Positions 7,138 to 16,135 are shown, numbered from the stretch's first letter. The stretch is 64,000 nt of DNA from Paenibacillus thermotolerans (GCF_028745515.1 NZ_JAQZSG010000013.1:1-64000), one strand, 5' to 3'. Numbers and translations: made by a program. The notes: generated by a model not told the origin, from the sequence alone.

Positions 7138-7950
7138 TTAAGCGAGTGAGACTGTTGTACCATCATACCTGCAGTTAATCTTCAAAGCTGATGCCAAACG
7201 CCTCACCGGTACAAAACTGCTTCCTTCGATGAGTCGTGTAGGTAATGCGGTTCCGTTAATAATTGCCTCTTTGCCGTTCCACCCCACAGAACCGCCAGCT
7301 GCTTCAGTGATCGCACGGGCTGGAACCCAAGTGAGAGCGTCCAAGAGCCTGCCTGTAAATTTATTTTTCCCCAATGTTACCGGAATAAGTTTAGTTGCTC
7401 GGTCCGGAATCGCTACATCGAAGCGCCTCAGCTGGTACTTATCAACAATACTCATGATTTTATCCACATATCGTGTATCCGTTGCGTAACCAGCCTTACT
7501 TAGAGCAGTTGCGTACTCAAGCGGTGTTTTCGCTTTCCACAATCCGGCGTTTACGTATCTTGGCTTTTTAAGCAATGCATAATGGTCCTCAATCGCTTCC
7601 CCATAATTGCGATATGCCCGAAATTTATCTTTCACCTGAACAATTGATTTTCCGGGTGACGCCGAATCCGGACCGATCACCTTAATAAGCGTTCCCGCCC
7701 GGCGTGCTGCCTCAACTTGTGCAGGAGTGTAATGTTCGCGGGTTAGAATCGTCACGCTGCCGGCCGGCCCGACTCCCTTGATGTTGCCGAGATTATACGA
7801 CTCTTTGCCGGTGCTCATATCTTTAGGGGTCTTAAGTTGAAAGCCAACCTCGATAATGAGCTGGGCGATGACTCCGGATGGAACCGGGTATCGCCCGCGT
7901 ACTTGTTCAGCGAGCATCTCTATGACCTGAAACGGCTTCAATTTAACCAC
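7138..7950 (-). CDS. Endolysin: N-acetylglucosaminidase with CuAO-N-like wall domain
   Basis: This is the phage lysis enzyme that cleaves the glycan strand of peptidoglycan after the holin opens the membrane. Residues 1-150 fit the GH73 glucosaminidase fold: VIAQLIIEVGF carries the probable catalytic Glu34, followed by YNLGNIKG, FRAYRNYGEAIEDHYALL and GYATDTRYVDKIMSIV. Residues from about 190 on resemble a copper-amine-oxidase N-terminal (stalk) domain, common in Paenibacillus wall proteins. There is no signal peptide. The start overlaps the holin stop by 8 bp. Confidence 0.85.
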   Translation of the reverse strand: MVKLKPFQVIEMLAEQVRGRYPVPSGVIAQLIIEVGFQLKTPKDMSTGKESYNLGNIKGVGPAGSVTILTREHYTPAQVEAARRAGTLIKVIGPDSASPGKSIVQVKDKFRAYRNYGEAIEDHYALLKKPRYVNAGLWKAKTPLEYATALSKAGYATDTRYVDKIMSIVDKYQLRRFDVAIPDRATKLIPVTLGKNKFTGRLLDALTWVPARAITEAAGGSVGWNGKEAIINGTALPTRLIEGSSFVPVRRLASALKINCRYDGTTVSLA

Positions 7951-8437
7951 CCAGTTTCTTGGCTTCTCGTTCCGCCTTTGCTTTCAGTTCAGAAGAAACG
8001 AAGCTGATCACCGATTTCGGTATCCACTTCTTCCAACCTGCTCGGATCGCATTGGCCGTTAGGCTCTCCCAGCTGTGATACGCAAGCATAATCGTTAAGG
8101 CGTAGAAAGCGTACCCCGGCTGATCTATCCCAAAAACGGTTTGGGATACTTTATCTAATAACCATCCGATAAACGGAATCCATAAAAGCAACATGGTGCG
8201 GAAAGCCCCGGAAATCCCGTATGCGCTCGAATACGTTTTTGATTTCTTCGCAGCGGCAACCCCGGCAATCCAGTCCCCCGCAATAATTGCACCAAAAAGA
8301 ACATAAGCCCAAAACTTTCCACTGTTCAATGCTTGATCTAACAGTGGCCCAATTATTGCCCCAATAAACGCCGCCCCTGCATTAGCTGGCTTAGCCAGTG
8401 TTTCCAAACTCAGAATTGCTTTAATAAATCGTTGCAC
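7943..8437 (-). CDS. Phage holin (Holin_4-like)
   Basis: This 164-aa protein has three or four hydrophobic helices (AGAAFIGAIIGPLL, YVLFGAIIAGDWIAGVAAA, TMLLLWIPFIGWLLD, YAFYALTIMLAYHSW) and a charged C-terminal tail ending KAEREAKKLGG. This is the layout of Firmicute phage holins of the phi29/Holin_4 type. It overlaps the endolysin gene by 8 bp, so the two form the lysis cassette. Confidence 0.85.
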   Translation of the reverse strand: MQRFIKAILSLETLAKPANAGAAFIGAIIGPLLDQALNSGKFWAYVLFGAIIAGDWIAGVAAAKKSKTYSSAYGISGAFRTMLLLWIPFIGWLLDKVSQTVFGIDQPGYAFYALTIMLAYHSWESLTANAIRAGWKKWIPKSVISFVSSELKAKAEREAKKLGG

Positions 8438-8472
8438 TCTATCCCCTCCGCCCTTCCCCGGACAAATAAAAT

Positions 8473-8493
8473 AGCCCCGATCGGATCGGGGCG
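8473..8493 (-). terminator. Hairpin between tail operon and lysis cassette
   Basis: GCCCCGA and TCGGGGC pair around a five-base loop, followed on the minus strand by TATTTTATTTG. It may lower read-through from the tail genes into holin and endolysin. Confidence 0.6.
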
Positions 8494-8515
8494 GACTTGT
8501 TCATCAAACTTTTGA

Positions 8516-8659
8516 TTAGGATGCAGTTTCCAGAGGCTTTCCGTCGGTACCGAGACCGAGAGCTGCGAGTTCGGCTTCTACGGCTGGCTGCAGGCTGACT
8601 GGAACTTGCGCAAACGTCCGTCGGCCATTAATGATGAGAGCTACGTATACATCGACCAC
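8516..8659 (-). CDS. CD1375-like small phage protein, copy 2
   Basis: This is a 47-aa protein of the small family found after tail-fibre genes in Firmicute phages (VYVALIINGRRTFAQVP pattern). I chose the GTG at 8659 with GGAGGTG seven bases upstream; the longer frame to 8713 runs through that ribosome site. It is a diverged copy of the adjacent upstream small gene. The function is unknown. Confidence 0.65.
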   Translation of the reverse strand: MVDVYVALIINGRRTFAQVPVSLQPAVEAELAALGLGTDGKPLETAS

Positions 8660-8709
8660 AATATCACCTCCCTTCGAGCAAAATAAAAGCGCCCACAGTA
8701 AGAAGGTAA

Positions 8710-8847
8710 TCAAGACCCTTCCTCCGATGACGCTTGCGATTCTTTGTCTAGCAGTGCTTGCACTTCAGCTCTTACTTGCTCCGGAACCGACTCGACTGTT
8801 CGGCGGCCGGCTTTGATTAAGCTTACGTAAATCGGGATCATGTTCAT
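8710..8847 (-). CDS. CD1375-like small phage protein, copy 1
   Basis: This is a 45-aa gene starting at ATG 8847 with AGGAGG nine bases upstream; the ATG overlaps the preceding stop as ATGA. The product starts MNMIPIYVSLIKAGRRTVE and ends in an acidic tail. It shares the Y-V-x-L-I-x-x-G-R-R-T pattern with the gene just downstream, so the two are tandem paralogues. The function is unknown. Confidence 0.65.
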   Translation of the reverse strand: MNMIPIYVSLIKAGRRTVESVPEQVRAEVQALLDKESQASSEEGS

Positions 8848-9191
8848 GCCGGGGTACCTCCTGCAACTTGCGCTTCAAGTATAAGGACTTTTTCATACAC
8901 TTCAGTCAATGCTTCCATTACCATGAGTTTATCTTCTCGTTCGACGGCTATCTCCTGCTCTAGGCGAGCAATCTTTTGGGCATCCGTTTCCGGAGGCTCC
9001 GGCGGGTTTGCCTGGTATGCCTCCCATGCCGCAAACAATTCCGCGTCCGTTGGCTCCGGTACAATATCGCCGTTTTCGTCTTTAACTTCCCAACGGACCA
9101 ATTGCGGCCCGTCCCCCTCGTCCAATACTTCAAAATCAACAAGCGGGTTTGCATTTGGGTATAAAAATAAAATTGCCAATGCTTTGTTCAC
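8844..9191 (-). CDS. XkdW-like tail protein
   Basis: This 115-aa protein has a YPNANPLVDFEVLDEGDG opening, a PEPTDAELFAAW stretch and a C-terminal coiled coil (AQKIARLEQEIAVEREDK), as in XkdW-type proteins next to phage tail fibres. The start is GTG 9191 with GGAGGG upstream. It is translationally coupled to the next gene. It may help fibre assembly, by position only. Confidence 0.65.
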   Translation of the reverse strand: MNKALAILFLYPNANPLVDFEVLDEGDGPQLVRWEVKDENGDIVPEPTDAELFAAWEAYQANPPEPPETDAQKIARLEQEIAVEREDKLMVMEALTEVYEKVLILEAQVAGGTPA

Positions 9192-9209
9192 GTTTTTCCC
9201 TCCAATCAA

Positions 9210-10262
9210 TTATGACATTCTGTGTACTATGAGATATGAGAAACCGGACCCGGCGTTTATAGTTCTTCCATCTTGTGAATACACATCAACAACAACCCAA
9301 TCGCTTGCTGTCATTGGCAACTCGCAATGAAATGGCAAAACCGCCGCTCCGGCTCCGTATGACTTAAACTCCGCCATAGAAATTGTCGCAATGTTTGTTC
9401 CTGCTGAATTGTATTGTCTAACCCTTATTCCTTGCATGTTTTCTGCCGATGCCCCGGTCCCAAAATACAACGCTCCGCTTATACTATAGACGCCGGATTT
9501 AGAGGCCGTGAAACGGTTTGTACTCAAATCCATTTCGCCCAACCAATCATAACTTTCTGCGTCCCAATTAACGGTTGTCCATGTTGCCGCTGATAAAGCT
9601 TGCGCGGCGTTCATGTATGCGCGTAACCCGCTACGGCTTTGAAAGTTTCCATCATGCCATATTTGGTTTCCGTCAATAACCCATTTGTCCCCCGCAAAAC
9701 CAAACGAACCTAATGACGACCCGGCGCTGTTTTGTGCTTGAATCAAACTGTAATTATCGGCATCCGTAGCTTTTAGTATTAGTTTTGTGTCACCCGGACC
9801 CGAAATGGTCAAGTTGCCGTTGATTGTTTGGCCGCCTTTGGACGTTATAAAATCGTAAACGTTCCCCACTGAATCTATAAAAACAAATTTATTGTTTCCA
9901 TAGTCCCAATGCAATTGACCTTTGGCCACTCCGTCATCCCTAAAAACAAAACCCGCATAACCATTCAACGCACCGGTTGTACGATTAAAAACGTACCTTG
10001 CCATATCTTTTTGTTGGGTAATGTCTCCGGTTATCGTATCCCCTGCTTTATTGACTGGGATATACGTAAGCGCCGTCGTTGGGTCAAGCTTCGGCCCATT
10101 TCCAGCGGTACCATCGTGCTTGTGACCAGTTGTCTCTTCGAACAACCCATCAATGATTTCTGCGTTGTCGTCGATAATTGGTTTTGTGTTGAAAGTCGTC
10201 GTAGAAGGAGAACTCCGGTCTACTTTGTTTAACCCAATATTCGGAGTCGTTGGATTTACCAA
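9210..10262 (-). CDS. Tail fibre / receptor-binding protein
   Basis: This 350-aa protein is the likely host-adhesion fibre. The N-terminus (NPTTPNIGLNKVDRSSPS, ...HKHDG) is a baseplate-attachment pattern; the middle holds beta-helical fibre repeats (GGQTINGNLTISGPG, IWHDGNF). The last 130 residues (YSISGALYFGTG..., SFSYLIVHRM-like end) look like a C1q/TNF-type trimer jelly roll. Codon use looks more A/T-rich than in its neighbours, consistent with exchange of receptor-binding modules. The target receptor cannot be read. Confidence 0.75.
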   Translation of the reverse strand: MVNPTTPNIGLNKVDRSSPSTTTFNTKPIIDDNAEIIDGLFEETTGHKHDGTAGNGPKLDPTTALTYIPVNKAGDTITGDITQQKDMARYVFNRTTGALNGYAGFVFRDDGVAKGQLHWDYGNNKFVFIDSVGNVYDFITSKGGQTINGNLTISGPGDTKLILKATDADNYSLIQAQNSAGSSLGSFGFAGDKWVIDGNQIWHDGNFQSRSGLRAYMNAAQALSAATWTTVNWDAESYDWLGEMDLSTNRFTASKSGVYSISGALYFGTGASAENMQGIRVRQYNSAGTNIATISMAEFKSYGAGAAVLPFHCELPMTASDWVVVDVYSQDGRTINAGSGFSYLIVHRMS

Positions 10263-10268
10263 GCCCGA

Positions 10269-10799
10269 TCACCCCCATGCAAATTTGTCTACCAAGGTAT
10301 TTTCTACTTGTTCAAGAGTCATATTTTCAACTTCAGACAGCATTAAGTAGCGATAATCATAAATCAATGCTAAATGAGCTGGTCTAATCTCCTCTATCGC
10401 CGCCTTCAAATCACTTTCATTCGGCGGTGTTCCTAAAACACTCGAAAACGAAATTCTAATAGCTCCATCGAACTGAACATCTACATCCCCATTCGTGAAG
10501 CTATCCGCGACTATCTTAATAAGGATTGCGTCGACCTTACCCGATCCACGCATCTTACTCTTTACGATAGCACGCCGTTCGGCAATTGGTTTGTTAGGCT
10601 CGGTTGGTATTCCTAATTCGCGTTCGTAAATCGGAATTGCCCATGTCGCGGTATCGATCAGCAGCTGTGCTTCCAGGTCCTGCACTGCATTATCACGTTC
10701 ATCGAATTGGATTTCCTCTGCTTCAAAAATCCCCTGGAACACCTTCGATTTTCTCTGAAACGGTTGGAGCTGCTTTATCATTTCCTCACTATGCGACAT
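10269..10799 (-). CDS. xkdU: YmfQ/XkdU-like baseplate protein
   Basis: This 176-aa tail protein matches the YmfQ (DUF2313) family, which caps the baseplate beside the J-like wedge protein. Family features are IYERELGIPTEPNKPIAERRAIVKSKMRGSG and a terminal LIYDYRY segment. It overlaps the upstream baseplate J gene by 11 bp, in the order found in PBSX (xkdT then xkdU). Confidence 0.85.
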   Translation of the reverse strand: MSHSEEMIKQLQPFQRKSKVFQGIFEAEEIQFDERDNAVQDLEAQLLIDTATWAIPIYERELGIPTEPNKPIAERRAIVKSKMRGSGKVDAILIKIVADSFTNGDVDVQFDGAIRISFSSVLGTPPNESDLKAAIEEIRPAHLALIYDYRYLMLSEVENMTLEQVENTLVDKFAWG

Positions 10800-11871
10800 T
10801 GACGTTCACGCTCCCAAGAACGGCAACCTGCTCTGTTCCGACAGGGATGTTTACCGTCCCTCCGTTCACTGTAAGACCGCTGTAATCCTCGACCCCTTCG
10901 CTTGAGAGTATGGCCGCGCCAATCTTGGCGTAACTTACGACATTCTCAACGAAGGCAATTCCCTGCAGATATGCGGTAAGCCCTGCAGAAATATTAGAAT
11001 CCGCCTGTTCCAACGTGTACCCCGAGGAAAGCACAATGCTTACGACAATATTGATATTTAAGCCTGCAGCGCTCGTCACCGTTACAAAAGCTCCGATCGG
11101 TGCCGCTCCTTCACCTAAACCTGCAGCTCCGGGGTCAATGTAATCCTGAACATCCTCTACAAGCTGCACGGATGCGGGAAGCCGATTTGCATCGATGATG
11201 ACGACTTTTACCGTGTTGTCACCGTTCCAAAGCGGAAGAACACGAGCAGCGCCGACGCCCCCGACCTCTTTCGCCCAATTGAGGTAATGTGATTTGTTCC
11301 CGCTTGTCGCCGGTGTACGAATTCGGTCGTAATAACGCTGAAGCAGATCAGCGTCGGATTCGGCGGCAAAACCATCGGTCGTTGGGGAAGGGTTGCTAAC
11401 TGCCGTAAATCCTGCAATGGTTACCGGAAAAAGTGTTATCGTTCCCGCCGGTACGTTTCCGTTCGGTCCTGCGACAAGAGCTTCAATCTTAACAGTTCCG
11501 TTTGCGACGATGTTTTTCACCTCCGTCGCCTGAAACTGGATGCCGTTCGATGTTTCGAAAAGGTCTCCAATCTGTATGGGACCTGTTCCTGTAAGCATAA
11601 CTTCACCGACCGCATTCGTCGCTGCCCGCCGATCGATGCCTGTGCGTTCCTTGACGCGCCTCGCCAGTTCATCCCCGGTCAATTCATCGATGCTAAGCTT
11701 CTTCTTGACTTCCTCGATCTTCGCATCCGTTTTTGCGAACTGCTCCGCAGGTGGTGCGAGTGAATCGTAAATCGGGCTTCCTGCACGCTTGTCATAAGTG
11801 TCAGGAACCGAATCCAACATCTCGTTCAATATGCGCTCTTTGTCGTCATCGTCAAACGTCGTTGTAACCAT
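10789..11871 (-). CDS. xkdT: Baseplate J / gp47-family wedge protein
   Basis: This is a 360-aa baseplate wedge protein of contractile-tail phages. It has the family elements DKRAGSPIYDSLAP, RTGIDRRAATNAVGEV, the DGFAAESDADLLQRYYDRIRTP block and GNKSHYLNWAKEV. The stop and start overlap those of both neighbours, marking tight coupling. Length is as expected for XkdT. Confidence 0.92.
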   Translation of the reverse strand: MVTTTFDDDDKERILNEMLDSVPDTYDKRAGSPIYDSLAPPAEQFAKTDAKIEEVKKKLSIDELTGDELARRVKERTGIDRRAATNAVGEVMLTGTGPIQIGDLFETSNGIQFQATEVKNIVANGTVKIEALVAGPNGNVPAGTITLFPVTIAGFTAVSNPSPTTDGFAAESDADLLQRYYDRIRTPATSGNKSHYLNWAKEVGGVGAARVLPLWNGDNTVKVVIIDANRLPASVQLVEDVQDYIDPGAAGLGEGAAPIGAFVTVTSAAGLNINIVVSIVLSSGYTLEQADSNISAGLTAYLQGIAFVENVVSYAKIGAAILSSEGVEDYSGLTVNGGTVNIPVGTEQVAVLGSVNVNVA

Positions 11872-12305
11872 TAAGCGATCGCCGTCCCTTCTGTTGTGCC
11901 GTATATACTGATTACGTCAAACGAGACAAGAAGCCTTGCCCCGGACTCGGACTGCGAGAACGAGAAGTTTTCGACTCGTAAAATGGCATCGTTCTGAAGT
12001 AATGCCTCTCGAATCATACGCTCGTATTCGGCCTCGGCGAATGCCGCTTTGAACGTGCTGCCTATTAAACTATGGTGTTCACTTCCATACGCGGTGCCCG
12101 CATAAATGCCGCTCCCAGCCACAGTGCGCAGCGCCTTCTCAACCCACGCCTTTACATATTCAATTCCTGTAAGTTCTACCATCCGGCCATCAATCAAAAG
12201 AAAATCCCCGGATTCGTAATCCCAGGCATACGTCTTATGCACGGTGGTCTGTGAAACTGCCGGCGAAGCAGCTTGAATTTCTAATTCAGCAATTTTGGGG
12301 AGCAC
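11871..12305 (-). CDS. xkdS: XkdS-like baseplate protein (DUF2634)
   Basis: This is a 144-aa gp25-like wedge component. The pattern KTYAWDYESGDFLLIDGR and the later YGTAYGSEHHSLIG are typical of DUF2634/XkdS. It lies between the DUF2577-like protein and the J wedge, as in PBSX, and its stop is shared by one base with the next start. Confidence 0.85.
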   Translation of the reverse strand: MLPKIAELEIQAASPAVSQTTVHKTYAWDYESGDFLLIDGRMVELTGIEYVKAWVEKALRTVAGSGIYAGTAYGSEHHSLIGSTFKAAFAEAEYERMIREALLQNDAILRVENFSFSQSESGARLLVSFDVISIYGTTEGTAIA

Positions 12306-12321
12306 TCATCTCCTCCTCCTT

Positions 12322-12660
12322 TCATCCGATCACGTCAATCAGGAACCAGTTTTTCAGATGTTCGTCCGGAGCAATGACTACCTTTTGCCCGTTCTCAAGG
12401 TTCAGCTTCCAAAGCAGCTCCTCATCGACCATTTGCCCGTTTGTATCACGGTACCGGTTTGGAATCATTACCCCGTCCGTATACAGCTTCGGTAGGATCA
12501 GCTTGTCCTCCGTTAAAATAACACTCTCGCCCCACTTGATTTTGATCGGGTTCGAGCTGACAACAACTCCGATCCTTAGGGCTGTGCTCGGTGGGTTCCG
12601 GTTAGCCTTTATAAGCTCTGCAATACGTTTGGCCAACCGATCGATACTTTGTTCGTTCAT
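12322..12660 (-). CDS. xkdR: XkdR-like protein (DUF2577)
   Basis: This is a 112-aa baseplate-associated protein with an OB-like beta pattern (LRIGVVVSSNPIKIKWGES, ...NLENGQKVVIAPDEH). I prefer the ATG at 12660 because the ten residues before it come from the tail end of the upstream gene. GGAGG lies about 12 bases before it. It follows the gpD-like gene as in PBSX. Confidence 0.8.
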   Translation of the reverse strand: MNEQSIDRLAKRIAELIKANRNPPSTALRIGVVVSSNPIKIKWGESVILTEDKLILPKLYTDGVMIPNRYRDTNGQMVDEELLWKLNLENGQKVVIAPDEHLKNWFLIDVIG

Positions 12661-12664
12661 TGGA

Positions 12665-13684
12665 TTACTTGACCTCCTCGGGGAGAACAAGTTCCAGATC
12701 CATCGTATGGATCTGTTTAGATACAGTGTGCTTGACCGTCTGGATTAAATATCGCCCCGACATGCCCGTAACTGGCTCCGATACGTCTAGCAATCGGCCC
12801 GCTTTGAAAGCAACATCCCCCATCAAAGTAAGACTGTTCCTCTCGTGAATCCGGGCCAACCGTTGAAGCAGGATTTTAGCGACCTCACGTGCTTTTGCAG
12901 CGTCTTCCGCCTCGATTTTATAAACGTCTTCCAACAATCCGTACTTGCTGATTAGCGCCTCGTCTTGGGCGGTAGCCACAACCTCGTACGTCGTTTGTTC
13001 TTTCTTCTCTTCATTGCGCTCAACAAGAATCTTTACGCGATTGCGCATGGACTCAATCGTTCGGTTCCAGCTAACCCCAAGCGGGTTTGCTAAGACGTCC
13101 ACAAGTGGCAAATTGCCCGCAAGACGAAAGGTTCCCTTGATTACAAGGTCTTTCATTTCCTCGAAGTATATTTTCCCTTGTCGCATTTCGACGTTAAACT
13201 TCTGGCCAGTTCGCCGCTCATGGAATTTGTAAATATCCTCAATAATCTCAGCCGGTGATTTCTCAAGGTAGATTTGATCAATTGGTGTACTCATCACGGG
13301 AATCTTCCCGATCAGCATGCCAAAGTCGTTCAATATGACCGTGATCGCTTGAGAGGCGGGTATCTTATTGAATTGGTACACGCTTTTCGATTTTCCCAAG
13401 TACCATGCATAGTCATAGACCGTATAGTTTATGGCTCCCCTGTTTGCTCGCCCCTCGGTGACGATGACCCCCCGGTAAACCTCTTCTTGGTCCTCATAAA
13501 GAAGGACCACATCGCCCAGTTCGCAAGGATTTTTTGGGAACAGGCTAGGCACGTCCGACCATATTAAAGAGAATTCCAAAACCGAAAGGAGGGATAGATT
13601 CGAATCCCAGGAAAACGGACCGACAATTGGAGTGATGTCGTAGGTTTTCGACCCGTCATTTTTCACTAATAAGAGTTTAAACAT
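12665..13684 (-). CDS. xkdQ: XkdQ-like tail hub protein (gpD/late-control family)
   Basis: This 339-aa protein forms the central hub of the contractile-tail baseplate. The N-terminal beta domain begins LLLVKNDGSKTYDITPIV; the central part has KFHERRTGQKFNVEMRQGKIYFEEM, and the C-terminal part MSGRYLIQTVKHTVSKQIHT is typical of XkdQ/gpD proteins. It lies directly after the short XkdP-like gene. Confidence 0.88.
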   Translation of the reverse strand: MFKLLLVKNDGSKTYDITPIVGPFSWDSNLSLLSVLEFSLIWSDVPSLFPKNPCELGDVVLLYEDQEEVYRGVIVTEGRANRGAINYTVYDYAWYLGKSKSVYQFNKIPASQAITVILNDFGMLIGKIPVMSTPIDQIYLEKSPAEIIEDIYKFHERRTGQKFNVEMRQGKIYFEEMKDLVIKGTFRLAGNLPLVDVLANPLGVSWNRTIESMRNRVKILVERNEEKKEQTTYEVVATAQDEALISKYGLLEDVYKIEAEDAAKAREVAKILLQRLARIHERNSLTLMGDVAFKAGRLLDVSEPVTGMSGRYLIQTVKHTVSKQIHTMDLELVLPEEVK

Positions 13685-13688
13685 TCGA

Positions 13689-14117
13689 TCACCTCTTTTT
13701 TGTGCTGACGAAGGTGAATTCCGTCATCTCAAGCGTAAAGTAGATATCTCCATCCCTGCGCATGCTATGAGTAAAGTTATCTATCGTAACCGGCATGTTT
13801 ATGTTTTTCTTGCTGGAAGAGTCAACAATAACGAGCCGGATCGGTGCACGGCGTTCTCTCCAACGCTCAATGGCATTCACATATTCCATGCCCCACATTG
13901 CTCGGTTTTGCAAAAAAGGGTAATCATGCCCTTGGGCCGGAAAAAACGACTGAATTTCAACCGAACGAAGATCCCGGAGCCCAATAATATTCACCGTTCC
14001 TTGAAGCCCCTCCAGCTTCTCATTGTTCCACGGACTTGGCACTTCGTATCCAGCTGGCGGCACCGGGAGTTGAATAACCTCTTCATTGTTATTAATGCTG
14101 AGGAATACTTGAATCAT
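13689..14117 (-). CDS. xkdP: XkdP-like tail protein lacking the LysM domain
   Basis: This 142-aa protein matches the N-terminal domain of PBSX XkdP (QLPVPPAGYEVPSPWNNEKLEGL, ...SFFPAQGHDYPFL). PBSX XkdP is longer and ends in a LysM peptidoglycan-binding domain, which is absent here. It probably joins the tape measure to the hub. The gene is separate and intact, so the short form is natural and not a truncation. Confidence 0.82.
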   Translation of the reverse strand: MIQVFLSINNNEEVIQLPVPPAGYEVPSPWNNEKLEGLQGTVNIIGLRDLRSVEIQSFFPAQGHDYPFLQNRAMWGMEYVNAIERWRERRAPIRLVIVDSSSKKNINMPVTIDNFTHSMRRDGDIYFTLEMTEFTFVSTKKR

Positions 14118-14128
14118 GTCCGGTCACC

Positions 14129-15934
14129 TCACGTTAATCCATATAGATGTCGATCAATGCGGCCAAGAAGAGAGTCTGCAATGTCAATCGAAGCGCGGGG
14201 GTCTCGAAGCGTTGCTTTGACGGTTTTGGTATTTTCCGCTGTTGCCGCAGTGTTCGCCGTAAGGGCATCGGTGAGGTTCTTTTGAGAATCGATTTGCTCT
14301 TGCCTCTTGGCGTTATGCATATAAATTTTTTCTTGCTGCAGTTCCATGTCGCTAATAACACTATCTACAGATGAAGACTCTTTCTTTTTGCCAAGCCTCC
14401 AATCAAAGGATTGCCCTGCAGTATTAAACTTTGCTGAACTGAAGTCGACTTCCCCTAAGCTGAAATCGATTTTGGCGATGTTATCTCCCTTGATCTTGTT
14501 AATCCCGTCGATAATCAAATTGACTCCGGAGAGCACAACTTTTATCCAACCGTTGATATATTTGATATAAGCATTTACCCCCCACTCCGCCACTTGAACG
14601 ATTCCGTTCCATAATTTTTTTCCTGCGAGCTGCACGTTGTCCCAGTTATTAATTAAGAGTGTCCCGGCCGCAATTAGTGCCCCAATCCCGACGATTACCA
14701 TCCCGACCGGGTTTGCTCTCATTGCTGCATTTAACAGCTGTTGCGCCCCGGTCATAACTCCAATTTGCCCTGAAGCCACAAGGGATGCTGTCCCCATGAC
14801 TGCCGTTCTAATCGAAGCTAAGGTGGCAGCCTTCCCGAAGATAGCTGTCCAAGCAGCGGCACCCATCGCCGCTATTTTGTATGCTACGATCGAACCGGTT
14901 ACCCCATAGATCAGCGGCGAGAGCGTGGACCAGTTATCCCTGAAGAATGAATAGGTGGCTACGCCTGCATTGAACACGCCCCATACTCCAACCGCAAGGT
15001 CCCTCACCCCCTGAACTGTGTTCCGGATACCTCCCGCTTCGATCCAAGACCTTATCGGGGACACAAATTCCCTGTCGAAACTTTTGAGATCGCTTTGGGC
15101 GAGGTTCATCAGTTCGGTACCAAGATCCTGGGCTCCGATTTTCAATGTTTCGAATAAGCTTCCTTGGCGAATAAGACCCTCTGAGGTGACTCCGGTCATC
15201 CTCGCTAATTCTGAAGACATGGTTCCCGTTACAGTCGACCAGATGCCCTTGAGCGTCGAGGCCTGCTTTTCCATTCCGCCCTTAAACCGCTCTTCCATCA
15301 ATGAAAACAGCGCTGCATTAAACTTCTCTTGGTCTTTGATCTGCCCTTCGTTGTTCACCACGACTTGATTCCGGTACATCTCACCGGCTTTCTTTTCAAT
15401 CATGGCTTTGGTGATCCCGAACTCCTTTAAGCGCTCAAGCTCGCCGGTCTGCGCGTCTGCGACCGCCTCGATCGCCTGCATTAAGTCCTTGTTCATCACC
15501 GCTGCCATATCGCCGATTGCACCCATTGTGCTGCGCGCTTCGATCCCGTATGCAGCTAGCCGAACGGTACCTTCTACGACCTGGTCGGTCTCAAATGGGG
15601 TAATGTTAGCGAACTGGGACGCCCACTTCATTAGGTCCCCGGCTTTCTTGGTGTCCTGCAACACGGTTTCGAGCGTAAGCCGGTAATTTTCAAGGCCCGA
15701 GGCCGCATTAATCCCCATCCCACTGGCCACCGTAGCGAAAGTAGCAGCGGTCCCGCTAAATGCTGTCGCTGCGGTTCTAACTCCGTTGGCCAAAGAGGAC
15801 CAAGTTTGTTGCCCTTGCATTTTTAAATCATACAATTGCTTTTTATATTGAACGGTACCCGCGCCGATCTTCTTCAGCGTGCCGGTAACCATATCTTTCA
15901 AAGTCATTGTTTTCGAAACGTCTTTGGCACCCAT
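14129..15934 (-). CDS. xkdO: Tail tape measure protein
   Basis: This 601-aa protein sets tail length and is ejected with DNA. It has an N-terminal amphipathic region, a TP901-like block (GLENYRLTLETVLQDTKKAGDLMKWASQFA, TPFETDQV), several central hydrophobic helices (LSPLIYGVTGSIVAYKIAAMG, NPVGMVIVGIGALIAAGTLLINNW) and a coiled-coil C-terminus. AGGGGGG precedes the ATG. By length it predicts a short contractile tail. It follows the frameshifted chaperone gene, the usual order. Confidence 0.9.
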   Translation of the reverse strand: MGAKDVSKTMTLKDMVTGTLKKIGAGTVQYKKQLYDLKMQGQQTWSSLANGVRTAATAFSGTAATFATVASGMGINAASGLENYRLTLETVLQDTKKAGDLMKWASQFANITPFETDQVVEGTVRLAAYGIEARSTMGAIGDMAAVMNKDLMQAIEAVADAQTGELERLKEFGITKAMIEKKAGEMYRNQVVVNNEGQIKDQEKFNAALFSLMEERFKGGMEKQASTLKGIWSTVTGTMSSELARMTGVTSEGLIRQGSLFETLKIGAQDLGTELMNLAQSDLKSFDREFVSPIRSWIEAGGIRNTVQGVRDLAVGVWGVFNAGVATYSFFRDNWSTLSPLIYGVTGSIVAYKIAAMGAAAWTAIFGKAATLASIRTAVMGTASLVASGQIGVMTGAQQLLNAAMRANPVGMVIVGIGALIAAGTLLINNWDNVQLAGKKLWNGIVQVAEWGVNAYIKYINGWIKVVLSGVNLIIDGINKIKGDNIAKIDFSLGEVDFSSAKFNTAGQSFDWRLGKKKESSSVDSVISDMELQQEKIYMHNAKRQEQIDSQKNLTDALTANTAATAENTKTVKATLRDPRASIDIADSLLGRIDRHLYGLT

Positions 15935-15953
15935 AAGCTTTCCCCCCTCTTAA

Positions 15954-15982
15954 TTAAAAAGGGGAACCTATGCGGTCCCCCA
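15954..15982 (-). terminator. Hairpin with T-run between tail chaperone and tape measure
   Basis: On the minus strand GGGGACC and GGTTCCCC pair around a short loop and a TTTTT run follows. It sits at the end of the frameshifted chaperone frame and may reduce tape-measure transcription. Confidence 0.5.
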
Positions 15983-16135
15983 ACGTCTGTTTTCTTCTTC
16001 GTAATAAAAAACCATTGATTGCATCATGAACCTCTTTGTTACGAAGTCCAGATTGAGTAAGTATTCTGGAGCGAACCCCTTTTGTACATAATGATGCAAA
16101 AAGCGGAATTCGGAGTCGCTCTTTATGAGTTTTTT
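15968..16135 (-). CDS. -1 frame extension of the tail chaperone (gpGT-like)
   Basis: The -1 frame entered at the slippery heptamer A AAA AAC (16129-16135) stays open for 53 codons to a TAG at 15968-15970. It encodes a YLLNLDFVTKRFMMQSM then YYEEENRR sequence, the signature of XkdN-prime/gpGT tail-assembly chaperone extensions. The fusion would be 183 aa. The extension has no start codon or ribosome site of its own. In lambda-like and PBSX-like phages the frameshift ratio sets the amounts of G and GT chaperone. Confidence 0.85.
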   Translation of the reverse strand, partial: KKLIKSDSEFRFLHHYVQKGFAPEYLLNLDFVTKRFMMQSMVFYYEEENRRWGTA

